Source: Duganella sp. CF517 (GTDB taxonomy: Bacteria > Pseudomonadota > Gammaproteobacteria > Burkholderiales > Burkholderiaceae_D). Taken from it: a DNA stretch of 64,000 nucleotides. The position numbers were made by a program, and so were the translations under genes. How positions within the stretch are numbered: position 1 is the stretch's first letter; every line of letters begins with the position of its first letter. The notes under the pieces were generated by a model that was not told the DNA's origin, searched no databases, and saw nothing but the letters and a program-made list of their open reading frames with translations. The stretch is from the NCBI RefSeq assembly GCF_900110275.1, contig NZ_FODC01000001.1, forward strand, positions 558,001-622,000, in the 5' to 3' direction. This document shows, in pieces, positions 1-9,325 of the stretch.

Positions 1-1
1 C

Positions 2-340
2 GTGACGTTCTTCTGCACGGCCTTCGTGCAGTCGCATCGCGGCCATATCGGCATCGAGGCGGTGGCCTCGCTGCTGCCGCGCGGCGTGAACGCGGCGCGC
101 CTGCTGTTCGTCGACCTGCTCTCGGCGCTGTTTTGCGCCTTCTTCTCGTGGAAATCGTGGGCGCTGTTCCACGAAGCCTGGGTCGATGGCCAGACCACGT
201 CGTCGACCTTCGCGCCGCCGCTGTGGATACCGTACTCGATGATGGCGGCCGGCATGACGCTGCTGACCCTCCAGATCGTGCTGCAAACGCTGGCGAGAAT
301 GACCAACAAATCCAAACCAACGCTGGAGCGTGTGGCATGA
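2..340 (+). CDS. dctQ: TRAP transporter small permease (DctQ-type), 5' end outside window
   Basis: C-terminal part of the small membrane subunit of a TRAP dicarboxylate transporter, which pairs with the large permease in the inner membrane to take up an organic acid using an ion gradient. The visible 112 residues hold two hydrophobic stretches (about residues 34-50 and 75-95), as in the last helices of DctQ proteins. The start is probably upstream of the window. Its stop overlaps the next start (ATGA), so the two are translationally coupled. The mdc genes follow directly, so malonate is the likely substrate. That substrate is inferred from context only. Confidence 0.75.
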   Translation: MTFFCTAFVQSHRGHIGIEAVASLLPRGVNAARLLFVDLLSALFCAFFSWKSWALFHEAWVDGQTTSSTFAPPLWIPYSMMAAGMTLLTLQIVLQTLARMTNKSKPTLERVA

Positions 341-1686
341 GCGAACTGACTTTGGGCGCGCTGTACGGCGCCGTCACCCTGGTGGTGATGTTCTCCGGGA
401 TGCCGATCGCCTTCGCGCTGGGCGTGGTGGCGACTGGCTTCATGTACTTCTTCATGCCGTCATCCTCGCTCGACACGATCACGCAGAACGTCTACGAGGA
501 GATGGCGTCGATCACCTTGCTGTCGATTCCCCTGTTCATCCTGAAGGGCGCGGCCATCGGCAAGTCACCGGCCGGCAAGGACCTGTACTCCGCCATCCAC
601 ACCTGGATGCACAAGGTCCCCGGCGGCCTGGGCATCGCCAACGTGTTCGCCTGCGCGCTGTTCGCGGCCATGGCCGGCTCCTCGCCCGCCACCTGCTCGG
701 CCATCGGCTCGGCGGGGATTCCGGAAATGCGCAAACGCGGCTACTCGCCCGGTTTCGCGGCCGGCATCATCGCCGCCGGCGGCACCCTGGGCATCCTGCT
801 GCCGCCGTCGATCACGATGATCCTGTACGCGGTCGCCGCCGAGCAGTCGCTGGGCCGCCTGTTCCTGGCCGGTATCGGCCCCGGCGTCCTGCTGGTCGCG
901 CTGTTCGCCGGCTATGCCGTCTACCGCGCGCAAAAGGAATACAAGATGGCGCTGGCCATCTACCAGAACGGCGGCGCAAAATCGCCCTACCTGGAAGATG
1001 AACATTTCACCTTGAAGCAAAAAGTGGAAATGCTGCCGCGCGTGCTGCCGTTCATCGTGCTGCTGATCGGCGTCATGGTCGCGCTCTACGGCGGCTTCGC
1101 CACGCCGTCGGAAACGGCCGGCCTGGGCGCGCTGCTGGCGATGGTGCTGCTGGCGGTGATCTACGGCGTGTGGAGGCCGAAGGACCTGTCGCCCATCCTG
1201 AGTTCATCGATCAAGGAATCGACGATGCTGTTGCTGATCATCGGGATGTCGCTGCTGTACTCCTACGTGATGAGCTATCTGCACATCAGCCAGTCGGCCG
1301 CCAACTGGGTGGTCAGCCTGCACCTGTCGAAATGGCTGCTGCTGACGGTGATTTTGCTGATGGTGGTGGTATTCGGCTTCTTCCTGCCGCCGGTTTCGAT
1401 TATCCTGATGACCGCGCCGATCATCCTGCCGCCGTTGAAGGACGCCGGTTTCGATTTGATCTGGTTTGGCGTGGTGATGACCGTGGTGATGGAAATGGGC
1501 TTGATCCATCCGCCGGTGGGGCTCAATATATTCGTTATCAAGAACATCGCGCCAGACATCCCGCTCAAGGATGTGATCTGGGGCGTGTTCCCCTTCCTGG
1601 TGCTGATGTTCGTGGCGGTGATCTTGTTATGCCTGTTCCCGTCCATCGCCACAGGCCTGCCTGACATGATTATGGGAGCAAAGTAA
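337..1686 (+). CDS. dctM: TRAP transporter large permease (DctM-type), probable malonate uptake
   Basis: A 449-residue polytopic inner-membrane protein of the TRAP large-permease family (about a dozen hydrophobic segments), the transport channel partner of DctQ. I chose ATG 337, which overlaps the dctQ stop and gives MSELTLG followed at once by the first membrane helix; a longer frame upstream is a dctQ shadow. Family-typical glycine/proline-rich helices are visible (for example GTLGILLPPSI near residue 150 and a FFLPPVSI segment near residue 350). Its TAA is immediately followed by the mdcA ATG, so it is the uptake part of the malonate operon. The periplasmic DctP subunit should lie upstream of the window. 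Confidence 0.88.
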   Translation: MSELTLGALYGAVTLVVMFSGMPIAFALGVVATGFMYFFMPSSSLDTITQNVYEEMASITLLSIPLFILKGAAIGKSPAGKDLYSAIHTWMHKVPGGLGIANVFACALFAAMAGSSPATCSAIGSAGIPEMRKRGYSPGFAAGIIAAGGTLGILLPPSITMILYAVAAEQSLGRLFLAGIGPGVLLVALFAGYAVYRAQKEYKMALAIYQNGGAKSPYLEDEHFTLKQKVEMLPRVLPFIVLLIGVMVALYGGFATPSETAGLGALLAMVLLAVIYGVWRPKDLSPILSSSIKESTMLLLIIGMSLLYSYVMSYLHISQSAANWVVSLHLSKWLLLTVILLMVVVFGFFLPPVSIILMTAPIILPPLKDAGFDLIWFGVVMTVVMEMGLIHPPVGLNIFVIKNIAPDIPLKDVIWGVFPFLVLMFVAVILLCLFPSIATGLPDMIMGAK

Positions 1687-3348
1687 ATGACAGTCGCCGC
1701 ATGGAACACCTTGCAGCTTAACCGCGCCGCACGACTCAAGCGCGCCGGCACGGAATTGGGCACCGACCTGACGGGCAAAAGCCTGCCGGCCGCGCGCATC
1801 GCCGATCTGCTGCACGCGGTGATCGAATGCGGCGACCGCGTTTGCCTTGAAGGGAACAACCAGAAACAGGCCGACTTCCTCGGCCACGCGCTCGCGCATC
1901 TGAATCCGGAACGGGTCAACGACCTGCACATGCTGCAGTCGGTGCTGGCGCTGCCCGAGCATCTGGATGTGTTCGAGCGCGGCGTCGCCTCGAAGCTGGA
2001 CTTTTCGTTCTCCGGCCCGCAGGCGGCGCGCGTGGCGCGGCTGGCGTCGGCCGGCAAGCTGAATATCGGCGCGATCCACACCTATCTGGAGCTGTTCAGC
2101 CGCTACTTCATCGACCTGCCGCCGCGCGTGTGCCTGATCGCGGCGGAGGCGGCCGACCGCCACGGCAACCTGTACACCGGCCCGAACACCGAGGACACGC
2201 CGGCCATCGTCGAGGCGACCGCCTTCAAGCAGGGCATCGTCGTCGTCCAAGTCAACCGCATCGTCGACAGCGTGCCGCGCGTAGACGTGCCGGGCGACTG
2301 GGTCGATTTCGTCGTGCAGTCGCCGCGTCCTTACTATATCGAACCGCTGTTCACGCGCGATCCGGCGCAGATCTCGGAAATCCAGGTGCTGATGGCGATG
2401 ATGGCCATCAAAGGCATCTACGCCGAATACGGCGTGCAGCGCCTGAACCACGGCATCGGCTTCGACACCGCCGCCATCGAGCTGCTGCTGCCGACCTACG
2501 CCGAGTCGCTCGGCCTGCGCGGCAAGATCGGCAAGCACTGGGCGCTCAACCCGCACCCGGCGCTGATTCCGGCGATCGAGGCGGGCTTCGTGCAATCGGT
2601 GCATTCGTTCGGCTCGGAGCTGGGCATGGAGGATTACATCCACGCGCGGCCCGACGTCTTCGCCATCGGCCCGGACGGCACCATGCGCAGCAACCGCGCC
2701 ATGTGCCAGGCCGCCGGCCACTACGCCTGCGACATGTTCATCGGCTCGACCTTGCAGATCGATTTGCAGGGCAATTCGTCGACGGCGACGGCGGGCCGCA
2801 TTTCCGGCTTCGGCGGCGCCTCCAACATGGGTGCGGACGCGCGCGGACGGCGCCACGCCAGTCCGGCATGGCTGAAGGCGGGCCAGCAGGCGCGCGAAGG
2901 CCGCAACACCATCCCGCGCGGCCAGAAGCTGGTGGTGCAGATGGTGGAAACCTTCCGCGAGCATATGCAGCCTGCCTTCGTCGAAAAGCTCGACGCCTGG
3001 GAACTGATGGAACAGGCCAAGATGGCGATTCCACCGGTGATGATCTACGGCGACGACGTCACCCACATCCTGACCGAAGAAGGCATCGCCAACCTGCTGC
3101 TGTGCCGCACCGACGAGGAGCGCGAGCAGGCGATACGCGGCGTGGCCGGCTATACGCCGGTCGGACTGGGACGCGACGCGCGCATGGTGGAGAACCTGCG
3201 CGATCGTGGCATCATCCAGCGTGCGGAGGACCTCGGCGTCGACAAGCGCCTGGCCACGCGCGACTTGCTGGCCGCCCGCAATATGAAAGACCTGGTGCGC
3301 GCATCGGGCGGTTTGTACCAGCCGCCCAAGCGTTTCCGCAACTGGTAA
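1687..3348 (+). CDS. mdcA: Malonate decarboxylase alpha subunit (acetyl-ACP:malonate ACP transferase)
   Basis: Cytoplasmic 553-residue subunit that swaps acetyl for malonyl on the thiol of the MdcC carrier protein, the first step of biotin-independent malonate decarboxylation to acetate and CO2. Length and sequence match MdcA along its whole length, including the coenzyme A transferase-like GNSSTATAGRISGFGGASNMG region around residues 360-380. It begins immediately after the dctM stop. The order A-C-D-E-G-B-H that follows contains every gene needed for the enzyme and its cofactor. Confidence 0.95.
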   Translation: MTVAAWNTLQLNRAARLKRAGTELGTDLTGKSLPAARIADLLHAVIECGDRVCLEGNNQKQADFLGHALAHLNPERVNDLHMLQSVLALPEHLDVFERGVASKLDFSFSGPQAARVARLASAGKLNIGAIHTYLELFSRYFIDLPPRVCLIAAEAADRHGNLYTGPNTEDTPAIVEATAFKQGIVVVQVNRIVDSVPRVDVPGDWVDFVVQSPRPYYIEPLFTRDPAQISEIQVLMAMMAIKGIYAEYGVQRLNHGIGFDTAAIELLLPTYAESLGLRGKIGKHWALNPHPALIPAIEAGFVQSVHSFGSELGMEDYIHARPDVFAIGPDGTMRSNRAMCQAAGHYACDMFIGSTLQIDLQGNSSTATAGRISGFGGASNMGADARGRRHASPAWLKAGQQAREGRNTIPRGQKLVVQMVETFREHMQPAFVEKLDAWELMEQAKMAIPPVMIYGDDVTHILTEEGIANLLLCRTDEEREQAIRGVAGYTPVGLGRDARMVENLRDRGIIQRAEDLGVDKRLATRDLLAARNMKDLVRASGGLYQPPKRFRNW

Positions 3349-3358
3349 AGGAATAACT

Positions 3359-3673
3359 ATGGAAACCCTGAACTACCGATTCGAGCAAGGAACCCGCCGC
3401 CTCAAGACCGACCCGCAAGTGGTCGGCGTGGTCGGTTCCGGCAATCTGGAAGTGCTGATCGAGCCGGCGGCGCTCGACGGCGCCTGCACCATCGAGATCA
3501 CCACCGCGGCGGTGGGCTTCGGCCCGATCTGGCAAGCCGTGATGAACGACTTCCACGCTCGCTGGATGCTGGCCGACACCCGTATCTCGATCAACGACAT
3601 GGGCGCGACGCCGGCCGTGGTCAGCCTGCGGCTCGACCAGGCCGTGCAAACGATGCTGGGAGATGCATCATGA
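3359..3673 (+). CDS. mdcC: Malonate decarboxylase acyl carrier protein (delta subunit)
   Basis: A 104-residue acyl carrier subunit that carries the 2'-(5''-phosphoribosyl)-3'-dephospho-CoA arm on which malonate is held and decarboxylated. The serine of the GVVGSGNLEVL motif (Ser27) lines up with the serine known to be modified in Klebsiella MdcC. It has a clear upstream AAAGGA-type ribosome site, 10 bases after mdcA. Its stop overlaps the mdcD start (ATGA), suggesting coupled synthesis of carrier and decarboxylase. Confidence 0.94.
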   Translation: METLNYRFEQGTRRLKTDPQVVGVVGSGNLEVLIEPAALDGACTIEITTAAVGFGPIWQAVMNDFHARWMLADTRISINDMGATPAVVSLRLDQAVQTMLGDAS

Positions 3674-4602
3674 ACAGCGCCGTGAATCCGGACGTGAACC
3701 CAATCCGCGCCGTCAGTTATCAGGAGGCGACCGCGCGCGAGCGCCTGCAGTCGCTATTCGATGCCGGCAGCTTCGAGGAATTCCTGCCGCCGTACAAACG
3801 CGTCGTCAGCCCGCATCTGGGCCAGCTCAACGCGCCGGTGGCGTTCGACGACGGCGTGGCCGTCGGCCGCGCCTTGCTGGGCGGCGTGCCGGTCTACACG
3901 GGCGCGCAGGAAGGCGGCTTCATGGGCGGCGCGGTGGGCGAGGTCCATGGCGCCAAACTGGTCGGACTGCTGCGCCGCGCCGTCGCCGACAAGGTGGCCG
4001 CGGTGGTGCTGCTGGTCGAATCGGGCGGCGTGCGCCTGCACGAGGCCAACGCCGGCCTGATCGCGGTGTCGGAAGTGATGCGCGCCCTGCTCGACGCGCG
4101 CGCCGCCGGCGTACCGGTGATCGTGCTGGTGGGCGGCTCCAACGGCGCCTTCGGCGGCATGGGCATCGTCTCGCGCTGCGCCAACGTGGTGGTGATGTCG
4201 GAGGAAGGCCGGCTGGCGATGTCCGGTCCGGAAGTGATCGAAACCGCCAACGGCGTCGAGGAATTCGATTCGCGCGACCGCGCGCTGGTCTGGCGCAGCA
4301 CCGGCGGCAAGCACCGTTATCTGATGGGCGACTGCCAGCGCATCGTCGCCGACGACATCGCGGCCTTCCGCGCCGCCGCGCAGCAAGCGGTGGCCGAGTA
4401 TTCCACGCAGCCCGCTGAACTGACGCTGGAGGCGCTGGAGGCCGAGCAGCACATGCTTACCGGACGTATCGCCCGCTTCGGCGCCCTGCCCGATCCGGTC
4501 GACATCTGGAGCGCGATGCAGATACCCGACGCGGCCAACGTGCCGATGCTGGAAGTGGATAGTTTTATCGCGGTGGCCGCGGCGCGCCGCATGGGAGCCT
4601 GA
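3670..4602 (+). CDS. mdcD: Malonate decarboxylase beta subunit
   Basis: A 310-residue crotonase/carboxyltransferase-fold subunit that, with MdcE, decarboxylates malonyl-S-ACP to acetyl-S-ACP. Recognisable features are the GAQEGGFMGGAVGEVHGAKL stretch near residues 78-97 and the glycine-rich GGSNGAFGGMGI oxyanion region near residues 154-165. The length is normal for MdcD. The ATG overlaps the mdcC stop, and only one base separates its TGA from the mdcE ATG. Confidence 0.94.
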   Translation: MNSAVNPDVNPIRAVSYQEATARERLQSLFDAGSFEEFLPPYKRVVSPHLGQLNAPVAFDDGVAVGRALLGGVPVYTGAQEGGFMGGAVGEVHGAKLVGLLRRAVADKVAAVVLLVESGGVRLHEANAGLIAVSEVMRALLDARAAGVPVIVLVGGSNGAFGGMGIVSRCANVVVMSEEGRLAMSGPEVIETANGVEEFDSRDRALVWRSTGGKHRYLMGDCQRIVADDIAAFRAAAQQAVAEYSTQPAELTLEALEAEQHMLTGRIARFGALPDPVDIWSAMQIPDAANVPMLEVDSFIAVAAARRMGA

Positions 4603-4603
4603 C

Positions 4604-5320
4604 ATGGATTGGAAAAAACTGGCGGACGCGCTGTTCCCGCAAGGTCACTCGATCGTCGAAAAAGACGATTTCCTGTCCGGCAGCGGACAGGTGGACGGCC
4701 AAACCCTGGCCGTCATCGGCACCACCGGCCACACGCCGATCGGCGTGGAGATCGCGCTGGCGCAGGCACGCGGCATCCTGCACACCGTGCGTGAACTCCC
4801 CGGCAAGCCGATCCTGATGCTGATCGATACGCAAGGCCAGCGTTTGCGTCATCGCGACGAAATGTTAGGCATCAATAGCTATATGGCCCACCTGGGCAAA
4901 TGCGTCGACCTGGCGCGGCGCAAAGGCCATAAGATCATCGGCCTGGTGTACGACCAGGCCTTGTCGGGTGGCTTCATCACCAGCGGTCTGATGGCCGACG
5001 CCTGCTACGCCCTGCCCGACGCCACCATCCGCGTCATGGGTTTGCCGGCGATGGCGCGCATCACCAAGGTGCCGGAGGAACGCCTGACGGAACTGGCGCA
5101 AGACAATCCGGTATTCGCGCCGGGACCGGAGAACTACCTGCGCATGGGCGGCCTGCAGGCGATCTGGGAAGGCGATCTGGCGGCGCAATTGAAGGCGGCG
5201 CTGGCCGAACCGGCCGCCGGCGACCGCCGCAGCGCGCTGGGCCTCGAGCGCGGCGGGCGACGCCTGGCGCAGCCGGTGATCGACGCGGTGATGACGGACG
5301 GCGATGTACGCACCGCCTGA
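4604..5320 (+). CDS. mdcE: Malonate decarboxylase gamma subunit
   Basis: A 238-residue carboxyltransferase-family subunit, partner of MdcD in the decarboxylase complex. The SGGFITSGLMADACYALPDA segment (about residues 125-145) is typical of the oxyanion-hole and dimer region of this family. It is a normal length for MdcE. The next gene, mdcG, starts inside its 3' end. Confidence 0.93.
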   Translation: MDWKKLADALFPQGHSIVEKDDFLSGSGQVDGQTLAVIGTTGHTPIGVEIALAQARGILHTVRELPGKPILMLIDTQGQRLRHRDEMLGINSYMAHLGKCVDLARRKGHKIIGLVYDQALSGGFITSGLMADACYALPDATIRVMGLPAMARITKVPEERLTELAQDNPVFAPGPENYLRMGGLQAIWEGDLAAQLKAALAEPAAGDRRSALGLERGGRRLAQPVIDAVMTDGDVRTA

Positions 5321-6014
5321 CCAAGCCGGCAAGCCCGGGGCCGGAACAACGGTCCCCATGTTGGAACGCCATATGCTCGTCTGGCTCGACGACGCCGGCT
5401 GGCTGGCCGCGCAGGCCACCGACGAACCGCAGCACAGGGCCGCCTTCAGGCTATGGCAAATCCAATCATGGCCGGTGATCGTTCGGCGCGCCGACGCCGA
5501 CGCGGCGCCGGACGAAATCTGCCTTGGACTGCCGTTGCCCCCCGATGAGGACAGCGGACAGAAAACGCGCATTTCGCTGAGGGCGCGTGTGGCCCATATC
5601 AAAAAATCGGCTACGGCGATGGAGCTGGCGGCCGTGCTGCGCGCGTCGCCAAGCACCTGGCGCGCGCAATTGGCCGCGCTCCAACGCGACGCTGCGGGCA
5701 TGCATCTGCGGGCCTACGGCTCGCTGGCGATGGAGGCGATCACCGAGCTCCCCTATGTGTCGGAAACCTCCGATGTCGATATCCTGTTTCATCCGACCAG
5801 CCGGCGGCAGCTGGAGGACGGCCTGGCCATGTTGTCCCGTCATGCCGCGCAGTTGCCGCTCGACGGCGAGATCGTTTTCCCCGGCGGCGCGGCCGTATCG
5901 TGGAAGGAGTGGCGGATGGCCATCGCCAATCCCGCCAAGGTGATCGTCAAGGAACTGGGCGCGGTGCGTCTGGCCGACACCGCGTCGCTGCTGGCGCTGC
6001 TGGAGCCGTCGTAA
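5304..6014 (+). CDS. mdcG: Phosphoribosyl-dephospho-CoA transferase MdcG (holo-ACP synthase)
   Basis: Nucleotidyltransferase that moves the phosphoribosyl-dephospho-CoA group from its triphosphate precursor to the serine of MdcC. The nucleotidyltransferase signature is visible as YGS at residues 138-140 followed by the acidic pair SDVD at 156-159. The reported ATG 5304 overlaps mdcE by 17 bases (236 residues). An internal ATG at 5358 would give 218 residues, closer to typical MdcG, so the start is uncertain. The stop codon overlaps the mdcB ATG (TAATG). Confidence 0.9.
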   Translation: MYAPPDQAGKPGAGTTVPMLERHMLVWLDDAGWLAAQATDEPQHRAAFRLWQIQSWPVIVRRADADAAPDEICLGLPLPPDEDSGQKTRISLRARVAHIKKSATAMELAAVLRASPSTWRAQLAALQRDAAGMHLRAYGSLAMEAITELPYVSETSDVDILFHPTSRRQLEDGLAMLSRHAAQLPLDGEIVFPGGAAVSWKEWRMAIANPAKVIVKELGAVRLADTASLLALLEPS

Positions 6015-6943
6015 TGCGCCCGGCCATCCCTGCCGCCGTTACCCACGCGCTCATTCCCCACGCGGCACGACCGCCAGGCGTTTCGACACAGCGACGCTTC
6101 GCCCGCGAGATCGCACGGCTCGCCGTCGGCAGCCTGTACACCGAACTATGTCTCTATCCGAAACCGGGACTGGTGTCGCTGGTCGACTCGGGCAGCCATG
6201 ACGACATGAACGCGGCCACCTTCATGCGCAGCCTGTTCTCGCTGCGCCATTATTTCAAAGACATCTGCCTGGCGGGATTGAACGATGCGCCCTTCGCCAG
6301 GTTGAAGCAACTTGGCATCGCCGCGGAAAAATCCATGCTGAAGGCGACGAGAGGCATCAACACCCATCGCGGCGCCATCTTCAGCCTTGGGTTGCTGTGC
6401 GCGGCGGCGGGCCGCGCCCGCGCACAGGGCACGCCGATGGCGCCGGCCGCGCTGCGCGCCACCATGCTGATACGCTGGGGCGAGGAACTGGCGATGCACG
6501 CCAGCGCGCCGTCCGCACCCGCAGCGGCAAACAGCAACGGCTTGCGCGTGGCGGCGCGCTACGCGGCGAGCGGCGCGCGCGAGGAAGGTGCGCTTGGCCT
6601 GCCGTCGGTGTTCGAAATCGGCGTGCCGGCGCTGCAAGCCTCGCGCGCGCGCGGCGCGACGATGACGTTGGCGCGCATCGACGCGCTGTTCGCGCTGATG
6701 GCGCACATCAGCGACAGCAACGTCTACCACCGCGCCGGCCCGCAAGGCGCACAGACGGTTCGGCAGCACGCGCAGCGCTTCATCGACGCCGGCGGCACCG
6801 CGCGCGCCGACTGGCTCGGCCAGGCGCTGGCCAGCCATCAGCTGTTCGTGAAGCGGCGACTGTCACCGGGCGGCGCCGCCGATCTGCTGGCGGCAAGCTG
6901 TCTTGTGCAGGCCATCGCCGCGCTGGACGCGGAAAGGCGCTGA
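6014..6943 (+). CDS. mdcB: Triphosphoribosyl-dephospho-CoA synthase MdcB
   Basis: A 309-residue CitG-family enzyme that makes the cofactor precursor 2'-(5''-triphosphoribosyl)-3'-dephospho-CoA from ATP and dephospho-CoA. Family motifs are visible: YPKPGLVSLVDSGSHDDMN near residues 49-67 and TRGINTHRGAIFSLG near 112-126. I chose ATG 6014 because it overlaps the mdcG stop. Its position after mdcG differs from the more common mdcA-B-C order, so maker and transferer of the cofactor are adjacent here. Confidence 0.92.
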   Translation: MRPAIPAAVTHALIPHAARPPGVSTQRRFAREIARLAVGSLYTELCLYPKPGLVSLVDSGSHDDMNAATFMRSLFSLRHYFKDICLAGLNDAPFARLKQLGIAAEKSMLKATRGINTHRGAIFSLGLLCAAAGRARAQGTPMAPAALRATMLIRWGEELAMHASAPSAPAAANSNGLRVAARYAASGAREEGALGLPSVFEIGVPALQASRARGATMTLARIDALFALMAHISDSNVYHRAGPQGAQTVRQHAQRFIDAGGTARADWLGQALASHQLFVKRRLSPGGAADLLAASCLVQAIAALDAERR

Positions 6944-6945
6944 CG

Positions 6946-7869
6946 ATGGCATACGGCGCCCAACCACGCCTGCTGCTGCTCTGCCCCGGGCAGGGCGGCC
7001 AGCATGCGCAGATGTTCGACCTGGCGCGCACCAGCGCCAGCGCGGCCGCACTGATCGACGGCCTGTCCGCAGCCATGCCGCGGGTTTTCGATGGCGCGGA
7101 CATTTACGCCAACAGCAACGCACAGCCTTTGATCGTGGCCGCCACCCTGGGCATGTGGGAAGCGATCCGGGAATTCGCGCCGCGGCCGGCGCTGGTGGCC
7201 GGGTACAGCATCGGCGAGCTTGCGGCTTACGGCGTGGCCGGCGCGTTCAACGCCGTGACAGCCACCGGGCTGGCGGCCCGGCGCGCGCAATTGATGGACG
7301 CGTGCCTGGGGACCCATCCTGGCCAGGCGCTGTTGGCGTTGTCGGGTCTGAGCTTAAAGCGGCTCGAAGAACTGGCGACGTCGCACGCCTTTCATATCAG
7401 CATAGAAACCGGCGACGACGCCTGCGTCGCCGGAGGCCTGGCACAAACAGCGCGGAAGCTGGAGACGGACGCCATCGCGGCGGGAGGACGATGCACGCTG
7501 TTGCCGGTCGAAGTGGCATCGCACACGCCGTTCATGCAGGACGCCGTGCGGCCGTTCGCCGACGCGCTGCGGCAAACGGCGTTCGGCCCGATGACCGCAC
7601 CGGTCCTGGCCGGCATCGACGCGACGGCCGTCGATAGCAAAGAGCAAGCGGTGAACGTGCTGTCGCGCCAAATGGCGGAAAAAATCCGCTGGCTCGCCTG
7701 CATGGATGCGTGCGCGGAAGCGGGCATCACCTACGCGCTGGAACTCGGTCCCGGATCGGCGCTGACGAAAATGCTGCAGGCGCGCCACCCGCACATCAAC
7801 ACCCGCTCGATCGCGGATTTCCGCACGCTCGACGGCATCGGGAAATGGCTGGACCGCGCGGCCGAATAA
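6946..7869 (+). CDS. mdcH: Malonyl-CoA:ACP malonyltransferase MdcH
   Basis: A 307-residue FabD-like acyltransferase that primes MdcC by loading malonyl from malonyl-CoA after the arm has been attached. It shows the N-terminal CPGQGGQ motif (13-19) and the nucleophile elbow GYSIGE, with the catalytic serine at residue 88. ATG 6946 lies two bases after the mdcB stop. It is the last gene of the operon: its TAA directly abuts the stop of the convergent trxC gene with no spacer, so no terminator fits between them. Confidence 0.92.
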   Translation: MAYGAQPRLLLLCPGQGGQHAQMFDLARTSASAAALIDGLSAAMPRVFDGADIYANSNAQPLIVAATLGMWEAIREFAPRPALVAGYSIGELAAYGVAGAFNAVTATGLAARRAQLMDACLGTHPGQALLALSGLSLKRLEELATSHAFHISIETGDDACVAGGLAQTARKLETDAIAAGGRCTLLPVEVASHTPFMQDAVRPFADALRQTAFGPMTAPVLAGIDATAVDSKEQAVNVLSRQMAEKIRWLACMDACAEAGITYALELGPGSALTKMLQARHPHINTRSIADFRTLDGIGKWLDRAAE

Positions 7870-8331
7870 TCATCCCCGGTTGTTCTGCGTGGCCCACGCG
7901 ACGATGTTGGACGCATCCATCGCCCCCGGCTGGCGCGCGATTTCCCGCCCGCCGCGGAACAACGCCAAGGTTGGAATGCTGCGGATCGCATAGCGCGCCG
8001 ACAAATCCTGCGCCTCTTCGGTGTTGACCTTGACGACGCGGAACTGCGGCTCCAGCCGCTGGGTCGCCTGCGCGTAAAACGGCGCCATCGTCCGGCATGG
8101 ACCGCACCACGGCGCCCAGAAATCCACCAGCACCGGAATATCGCTGCGTTCGATATGCTTGGCGAAGCGCGCGCTTGACAGATCGACCGGCTGGCCGGTG
8201 AACAGCGCGCGCTGGCACTTGCCGCACACCGGCTCGGCCGACAGCCTGGCGGCGGGCAGGCGGTTGACCGCGTCGCAATGTGGACAAACGATGTGCAGCG
8301 ATTCCGGCTGCGCGGTGGTGGAAGTTGTCAT
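7870..8331 (-). CDS. trxC: Thioredoxin 2 (TrxC)
   Basis: A 153-residue cytoplasmic thioredoxin with an N-terminal zinc-ribbon. Zinc cysteines are CPHC (16-19) and CGKC (36-39); the redox active site is WCGPC (75-79). It reduces protein disulfides, and in enterobacteria TrxC is part of the oxidative-stress response. It has its own promoter space (8332-8377). The gene ends back-to-back with mdcH. Confidence 0.93.
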   Translation of the reverse strand: MTTSTTAQPESLHIVCPHCDAVNRLPAARLSAEPVCGKCQRALFTGQPVDLSSARFAKHIERSDIPVLVDFWAPWCGPCRTMAPFYAQATQRLEPQFRVVKVNTEEAQDLSARYAIRSIPTLALFRGGREIARQPGAMDASNIVAWATQNNRG

Positions 8332-8377
8332 ACCCTATCTCCAGACAGCATAAGCTGGCCATGATAAAGCATGGACG

Positions 8378-8419
8378 AAAAAAATGCCGCGCGCGGTGAT
8401 CCTCGACCCCGCACACGGC
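8378..8419 (-). terminator. Rho-independent terminator of the phasin gene
   Basis: On the minus strand an 11-bp stem (8409-8419 with 8386-8396, two G-U pairs) encloses a 12-base loop and is followed by seven T residues (8384-8378). It lies 31 bases past the phasin stop and before trxC, separating the two transcripts. Confidence 0.75.
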
Positions 8420-8449
8420 AAACCTCATTTTATTTTATTACAACCGGTA

Positions 8450-9091
8450 TCAAGTTTCCTTGCGGGCTCCGGCTTGCTTGCTGCCCTGCGCGGCCGCCTG
8501 TGCCGCCGTTTGTGCTTGGGTGGCTTGACCACCCTGCATGCTGCCCGTCGGGCTTTCGGCGCCGTTCTGGCCGCCGCTTTGCAGCGACTGGCTGCCGCGC
8601 ACTTCGGTGCCGCGCGGCTGGCGCGCGCCGTCGAACTGATTCATGAATGGATCGGTGAACTTGCTGACCGCATCCTGCTGGCTGCGCAGGTTTTTTTCGG
8701 TTTCCTCCGACGTCACGCGGGCCACCTCATCGGCCAGCGCCCGGGCGGTGCGGCTGGTTTCCTGTACGTGCTCTTCGGCGACTTTGGACAGGTCAACCTG
8801 GGTGTCGGCGGCAATACGCGACAGGTGCTGCTGATAAGCGCGCAGCTTTTCGGCCGCCGGCTGGGCGTGCGCCGCCGCTGCGGCGATCGCCTCGGTCGGG
8901 CGATTCGCGGTGATGAATTGCTGGCCGGTCGTGGTGCTTTCTTCCAGCAGGGTTTGCGCCAGTTGAATATTCAAATCGCTGTATTGCTGAACGGTACGGA
9001 ACAAGGACTTCGACATGTCGTTAAAGAACGACAATTGCGCTTCCAGATGGGTTCTGGCGGCGGGGGTCACTGACTGGGAAAATGGATACAT
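8450..9091 (-). CDS. Phasin family protein
   Basis: A 213-residue helical, Gln/Ala-rich protein of the phasin family, which coats polyhydroxyalkanoate granules. The N-terminal two thirds (about 1-165) form amphipathic helices with QLSFFNDMSKSLFRTVQQYSDLN typical of PhaP. The tail is low-complexity (GGQNGAESPTG, then Gln/Ala repeats). It is monocistronic, with a 290-base upstream region and a clear terminator downstream. The granule role comes from the family; no PHA synthase lies in the window. Confidence 0.85.
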   Translation of the reverse strand: MYPFSQSVTPAARTHLEAQLSFFNDMSKSLFRTVQQYSDLNIQLAQTLLEESTTTGQQFITANRPTEAIAAAAAHAQPAAEKLRAYQQHLSRIAADTQVDLSKVAEEHVQETSRTARALADEVARVTSEETEKNLRSQQDAVSKFTDPFMNQFDGARQPRGTEVRGSQSLQSGGQNGAESPTGSMQGGQATQAQTAAQAAAQGSKQAGARKET

Positions 9092-9325
9092 AAGTATGCC
9101 TCGAAAAAAGTAAAGGGGGGTGTCTTGAAATCCAGCGGTTGTGTCGATCCGGTTTTCGACGACGCGTCTGCAGCGCGAATGCCAAGGCTACGTCAGCCCC
9201 ACCCGCGCCATATGATCTAGATCAAACGTGCACCGACCCGTCCTTTCAATAAATGGCCCGCCTGTTTTGCCCTACGTCACCATCAATGTCTGCCGCCCAT
9301 GACATACCGCAACCCCCGGACAATG

